A stretch of 5,827 nucleotides of DNA, taken from Peptostreptococcaceae bacterium. Lineage in GTDB: Bacteria > Bacillota > Clostridia > Peptostreptococcales > Peptostreptococcaceae. Where the stretch lies: NCBI GenBank assembly GCA_029983575.1, contig JASBZE010000099.1, positions 1 through 5,827 of the forward strand, given 5' to 3'. This document shows, in pieces, positions 5,805 through 5,827 of this stretch. Numbering within the stretch: position 1 is the stretch's first letter; each line of letters opens with the position of its first letter. The position numbers were made by a program, and so were the translations under genes. The notes below the pieces were generated by a model that had not been told where the DNA came from, searched no databases, and saw nothing but the letters and a program-made list of their open reading frames with translations.

Positions 5805-5827
5805 TTAGCTATTTTCTAATTTATTAT
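5805..5827 (-). CDS. possible last codons of an upstream gene (edge fragment)
   Basis: One minus-strand frame reads N-K-L-E-N-S then TAA at 5805-5807, ending 11 bp before the terminator stem. That is the spacing expected of a gene end. Six codons cannot identify the product. In clostridial relatives dnaE often precedes pfkA (from memory), but nothing here tests that. Confidence 0.25.

Overview
The window is an AT-rich piece of a low-GC Gram-positive chromosome. Purine-rich AGGAGG ribosome-binding sites, sigma-A-like promoters, U-tailed hairpin terminators and a pfkA-pyk pair all point to an anaerobic Firmicute of the Clostridia/Tissierellia type. The genus cannot be named from the sequence. 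All recognisable protein genes lie on the minus strand, so the window reads biologically from right to left.

Right edge to left: the last few codons of a possible upstream gene and a minus-strand terminator (5744-5793). Next comes a leader of about 250 bp with a near-direct repeat, then pfkA (6-phosphofructokinase, 4520-5488) and, 8 bp later, pyk (pyruvate kinase with a C-terminal PEP-utiliser-type domain, 2745-4511). These two form a translationally coupled glycolytic operon covering the committed step and the final ATP-yielding step. The pyk stop codon sits inside a degenerate 28-bp tandem array (2630-2768), followed by a strong terminator (2585-2616). A universal stress protein gene (2035-2475) follows as its own transcription unit, with an extended -10 promoter and its own terminator (1942-1982).

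The 543-bp stretch between that gene and the left-hand gene holds no intact protein gene but is rich in signals. A strong minus-strand promoter (1773-1802) and a terminator (1661-1684) delimit a predicted RNA of about 105 nt. This RNA carries a 13-nt copy of the 16S rRNA 3' tail (the anti-Shine-Dalgarno). Opposite it, on the plus strand, lie an extended -10, a very strong Shine-Dalgarno sequence inside a small hairpin, and a GTG start that stops after four codons. The layout resembles a type I toxin/antitoxin or other antisense-RNA locus whose coding part is decayed or not recognisable. It is the best candidate here for something undescribed.

At the left edge is a 23S rRNA (uracil-5-)-methyltransferase of the RlmD/RlmCD family (1-1491, running off the window). 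Its reading frame is broken once, at an A7 run between the TRAM domain and the iron-sulfur cysteines. Everything downstream reads cleanly in the -1 frame, so this is a single-base deletion, a sequencing error or a slippage site rather than a long-dead gene.
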